Positions 62,046-64,000 of a stretch of DNA of 64,000 bases are shown here, piece by piece; position 1 is the stretch's first letter, and every line of letters begins with the position of its first letter. The position numbers and the translations under genes are program-made. The stretch covers positions 42,331 to 106,330 of the forward strand of contig JAFXBF010000017.1 of assembly GCA_017516745.1 (NCBI GenBank), written 5' to 3'. The notes beneath the pieces were generated by a model. It did no database searches, was not told the origin of the DNA, and was given only the letters and a program-made list of their open reading frames with translations. This DNA is from Clostridia bacterium. Lineage in GTDB: Bacteria > Bacillota > Clostridia > Oscillospirales > Acutalibacteraceae.

Positions 62046-62074
62046 ATTATACTATGCAGTCCGTGGAATGTCAA
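62046..62074 (-). promoter_or_regulatory. Perfect-consensus sigma-A promoter of the GH3 gene
   Basis: Minus-strand TTGACA (62069-62074), a 17-nt spacer and TATAAT (62046-62051). It lies back to back with the GH130 promoter at 62096-62124, so the two units can be controlled from one 80-bp stretch. Confidence 0.85.
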
Positions 62075-62095
62075 AGCAAATAATAAAAGTTTGAT

Positions 62096-62124
62096 TTGCT
62101 ATTCAGCCGCAAGTATGGTACTAT
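62096..62124 (+). promoter_or_regulatory. Promoter of the GH130-HAD unit
   Basis: TTGCTA (62096-62101), a 17-nt spacer and TACTAT (62119-62124). An AGGAGG site at 62151-62156 precedes the GH130 ATG. Confidence 0.6.
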
Positions 62125-62163
62125 AAAGATAAACTATCACCGAATAATTCAGGAGGTCTGATT

Positions 62164-63114
62164 ATGTCAAAAATTATCGGCGAAAATATACCCAACATTC
62201 CGTGGCAGGATAAGCCCGAAGGATACAGATATCCCGTATGGCGTTACGACGGTAACCCAATTATCACAAGAGATAACCTTTATATGGCTAACAGCATTTT
62301 TAACTCTGCCGTTGTTCCCTACGGCGACGGCTTTGCAGGCGTTTTCCGTGTTGATGTTATGAGCCGTGACCACACACTTGTTGTCGGCTACAGTAAGGAT
62401 GCTATCAACTGGGAGCTTGAAGAAAAGGTCATTTTCAGAGGCTACGACCCAAGGCTCTGCCTGATTGACGGCAAGTACTACCTTTCATGGGTAAATCTCA
62501 CTCCTCACGGAACAACCATCGGTATTGCCTACACAACCGATTTCAAGGAGTGGGTACAGCTTGAGGATGCCTGTTATCCTGTGGCAAGAAACGGCGTTCT
62601 TTTCCCGAGAAAAGTTAACGACGAATATCTGCTTCTCATCCGTCCCTGCGACAGAGGCCACACACCCTACGGTGATATTTTCCTCAGCCACAGCAAAGAT
62701 TTAACCTACTGGGGTAAGCACAGATTTGTTATGAAGCCCGAAAAGAACTGGGAAATGACCAAGGTCGGTGCAGGCCCGACACCCATTGAAACTGACGAAG
62801 GCTGGCTGATGTTTTACCACGGTGTTCTCACAAGCTGTAATGGCTTTACATACGCAATGGGTGCGGCTATACTCGATAAAGATGAGCCTTGGAAGGTGCT
62901 TCACCGTTGCGACAGCTTTCTCCTTGCACCGCACGAGCTTTACGAATGTGTAGGCGATGTTCCCAACGTTGTCTTCCCCTGCGCTGCACTTGCTGACAGC
63001 GAAACGGGCAGAATAGCTATTTACTACGGTGCTGCTGATACAAGCGTTGCACTCGCATTCACAACCGTTGACGAAACCGTTAAGTTCATTAAAGAACACG
63101 ACCTGATTAAATAA
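62164..63114 (+). CDS. GH130-family beta-mannoside phosphorylase
   Basis: A 316-aa five-bladed propeller enzyme. Family blocks are NSAVVPYGDGFAGVFR, the catalytic Asp region FRGYDPRLCLIDGKYY and the phosphate-binding region KVGAGPTPIETDEGWLMFYHG. GH130 enzymes cleave beta-mannosidic bonds with phosphate, giving mannose 1-phosphate. Whether this one uses mannosyl-glucose, mannobiose or mannosyl-GlcNAc is not certain. There is no signal peptide. It is the first gene of a plus-strand pair, divergent from GH3. Confidence 0.92.
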   Translation: MSKIIGENIPNIPWQDKPEGYRYPVWRYDGNPIITRDNLYMANSIFNSAVVPYGDGFAGVFRVDVMSRDHTLVVGYSKDAINWELEEKVIFRGYDPRLCLIDGKYYLSWVNLTPHGTTIGIAYTTDFKEWVQLEDACYPVARNGVLFPRKVNDEYLLLIRPCDRGHTPYGDIFLSHSKDLTYWGKHRFVMKPEKNWEMTKVGAGPTPIETDEGWLMFYHGVLTSCNGFTYAMGAAILDKDEPWKVLHRCDSFLLAPHELYECVGDVPNVVFPCAALADSETGRIAIYYGAADTSVALAFTTVDETVKFIKEHDLIK

Positions 63115-63118
63115 GACT

Positions 63119-63862
63119 ATGGCATACAATAAAAAACCGAAAATGATACTGTTCGATGTCGGCGGTACTTTATTTGACGACGGGCCTTGCATACCAATTG
63201 ACGGTCTGGCACAATTAAGGCCTGCAGCAATAAATCCCGATATAACAGACAATACCACACTTGCTTTACTGTGGGATGAATATATGACCGAAATAACGGG
63301 TCTTAAGTCAAAATCCGATATTCCGCTTGATATGCCGCTTTCAGCACCAATCAAGTATGTGACAATGAAAAGCGGTCTTAAATTTGATATACCGATGATT
63401 GAACAGGAAGAGATTTTTGACCGCTACAATTCATCAAGAAAAGTTATTGACGGTGTGCCCGAGTTGCTGTATACATTGCATTCCCTTTCAATCCGTACAG
63501 CCGTTATCAGCAACAACGCAATGAGCGGAGAAAGCCTTGCTCTTGCACTTAAAAGATGGATACCGAATGTAAGGTTTGAGTTTTGTCTTACAAGTGCAGA
63601 CATTCTTTATTGCAAACCATGCAAGGATATTTTCCTGACAGCTTCGGGTTACGCAAACCTCGACCCGAGCGAATGCTGGTATTGCGGTGATAGTTTTATA
63701 CCCGATATTCTCGGAAGCTCCGGTGTTGGTATGACACCTGTTTTGCTTGACACTAAATCGAACACACCGTTTAAAGTATGCGAGAACGAAAGCACAGGTA
63801 AATACATAACTGTCAATAATTGGAATGCCCTGAAAGAACATATAGAAAATTTATCCGAATAA
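63119..63862 (+). CDS. HAD-superfamily hydrolase
   Basis: A 247-aa HAD protein with motif I ILFDVGGTLFDDG, motif II VISNNAMSG, a Lys-containing CKPCKDIFLTA region and motif IV WYCGDSFIPDILGS. It starts 4 nt after the GH130 stop, so it is co-expressed. A role in dephosphorylating a sugar phosphate from the phosphorylase pathway is plausible but unproven. The stop at 63860-63862 lies directly beside the mobile-element end. Confidence 0.88.
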   Translation: MAYNKKPKMILFDVGGTLFDDGPCIPIDGLAQLRPAAINPDITDNTTLALLWDEYMTEITGLKSKSDIPLDMPLSAPIKYVTMKSGLKFDIPMIEQEEIFDRYNSSRKVIDGVPELLYTLHSLSIRTAVISNNAMSGESLALALKRWIPNVRFEFCLTSADILYCKPCKDIFLTASGYANLDPSECWYCGDSFIPDILGSSGVGMTPVLLDTKSNTPFKVCENESTGKYITVNNWNALKEHIENLSE

Positions 63863-63865
63863 TAG

Positions 63866-64000
63866 GAACCCCCCGGCTTAGCCGGGGGTTCTTCATATGC
63901 GGGCAAAGCCCTTCCTATACTGGCAACGCCTGGAGGCGCACCCTACGACTACCAACCGCAAAGGTTTGTTACTTACTTACCCGTAAACGGGTCTGTGTAT
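63866..64000. mobile_element. End of an IS200/IS605-type element (continues beyond the window)
   Basis: A strong hairpin, CCCCCGGC (63870-63877) with GCCGGGGG (63881-63888) and a TTA loop, is followed by further small hairpins (GGGCAAAGCCC near 63902-63912). On the minus strand it is preceded by the 3' end of a reading frame ending DPFTGK-stop. Subterminal hairpins in place of inverted repeats are typical of IS200/IS605 ends. The hairpin may also terminate the HAD transcript. Confidence 0.7.
63973..64000 (-). CDS. tnpA: C-terminal end of an IS200-type TnpA transposase (partial)
   Basis: Only eight codons and the stop lie inside the window; they read YTDPFTGK. Many IS200-family Y1 transposases end in a DPFTG-like sequence, and the flanking hairpins agree. 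The call rests on this short match and on context. Confidence 0.5.

Overview
The window reads as chromosomal DNA of a spore-forming member of the Bacillota, most likely class Clostridia and probably Oscillospirales/Ruminococcaceae-like. The grounds are PolC-type replicase, SpoVM, GerW/YtfJ, CdaA/CdaR, RemA, DUF1385, DUF2953 and DUF5696 proteins, moderate GC, AGGAGG-type ribosome binding sites and gut-type GH3/GH130 carbohydrate enzymes. The species cannot be fixed from the sequence alone. Nearly all genes lie on the minus strand. The exceptions are a small membrane-protein gene at 52429-52857, a DUF1294 gene at 57067-57348 and the GH130-HAD pair at 62164-63862. No tRNA, rRNA or CRISPR array was recognised.

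Layout from left to right. (1) 1-6754 is one seven-gene minus-strand operon behind a good sigma-A promoter: GPH/MFS sugar-type symporter, SGNH hydrolase, HAD phosphatase, URO-D-fold methyltransferase, B12-binding corrinoid protein, a second zinc-motif URO-D methyltransferase, and a RACo-like [2Fe-2S]/ASKHA corrinoid-activating protein cut by the window edge. It looks like a complete corrinoid methyl-transfer (demethylation) system with its own transporter and an unknown substrate. (2) 6927-20177 is the clostridial version of the Bacillus yicC(yloC)-remA-gmk-rpoZ-priA-def-fmt-rsmB-rlmN-prpC-prkC-rsgA-spoVM cluster. It ends with a 28-codon spoVM that is easily missed. coaBC, rpe and thiN are absent from their Bacillus positions, and a YugP-type peptidase gene is inserted. 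(3) 20253-27691 holds rluB, a D-Ala-D-Ala carboxypeptidase, ytfJ, DUF2953, scpB, scpA, an M50 peptidase, prmC and DUF1385. (4) 27722-33465 is a c-di-AMP operon (cdaA, cdaR) that continues into a lipoprotein and a two-component system instead of glmM. (5) 33614-39766 is accessory metabolism: iron alcohol dehydrogenase, small export protein, a PPase-like/Nudix fusion, M20 peptidase, and a zinc-ribbon membrane protein paired with an acyltransferase-like protein. (6) 39940-49971 is the pyrH-frr-uppS-cdsA-dxr-rseP-ispG-polC cluster linking isoprenoid and lipid precursor synthesis to replication. Its PolC lacks the usual inserted proofreading exonuclease domain. (7) 50078-56989 holds envelope proteins: a DUF5696 lipoprotein, a large cell-wall amidase and a GHL10-type lipoprotein. 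(8) 57067-64000 holds a DEDDh exonuclease, a WYL regulator and a GH3 enzyme with reversed domain order, divergent from a GH130 phosphorylase-HAD pair. The right edge enters what looks like an IS200/IS605 element.

Repeats: a 154-bp repeat occurs at 10971-11124 and 39780-39933 (8 mismatches, none in the predicted stems), each time just upstream of a minus-strand gene. The first copy sits in a larger imperfect palindrome with about 27-bp terminal inverted repeats. A separate nested palindromic element fills 57361-57664. The strongest candidates for something undescribed are the corrinoid operon, the exonuclease-less PolC, the structured dispersed repeat and the c-di-AMP/two-component operon.
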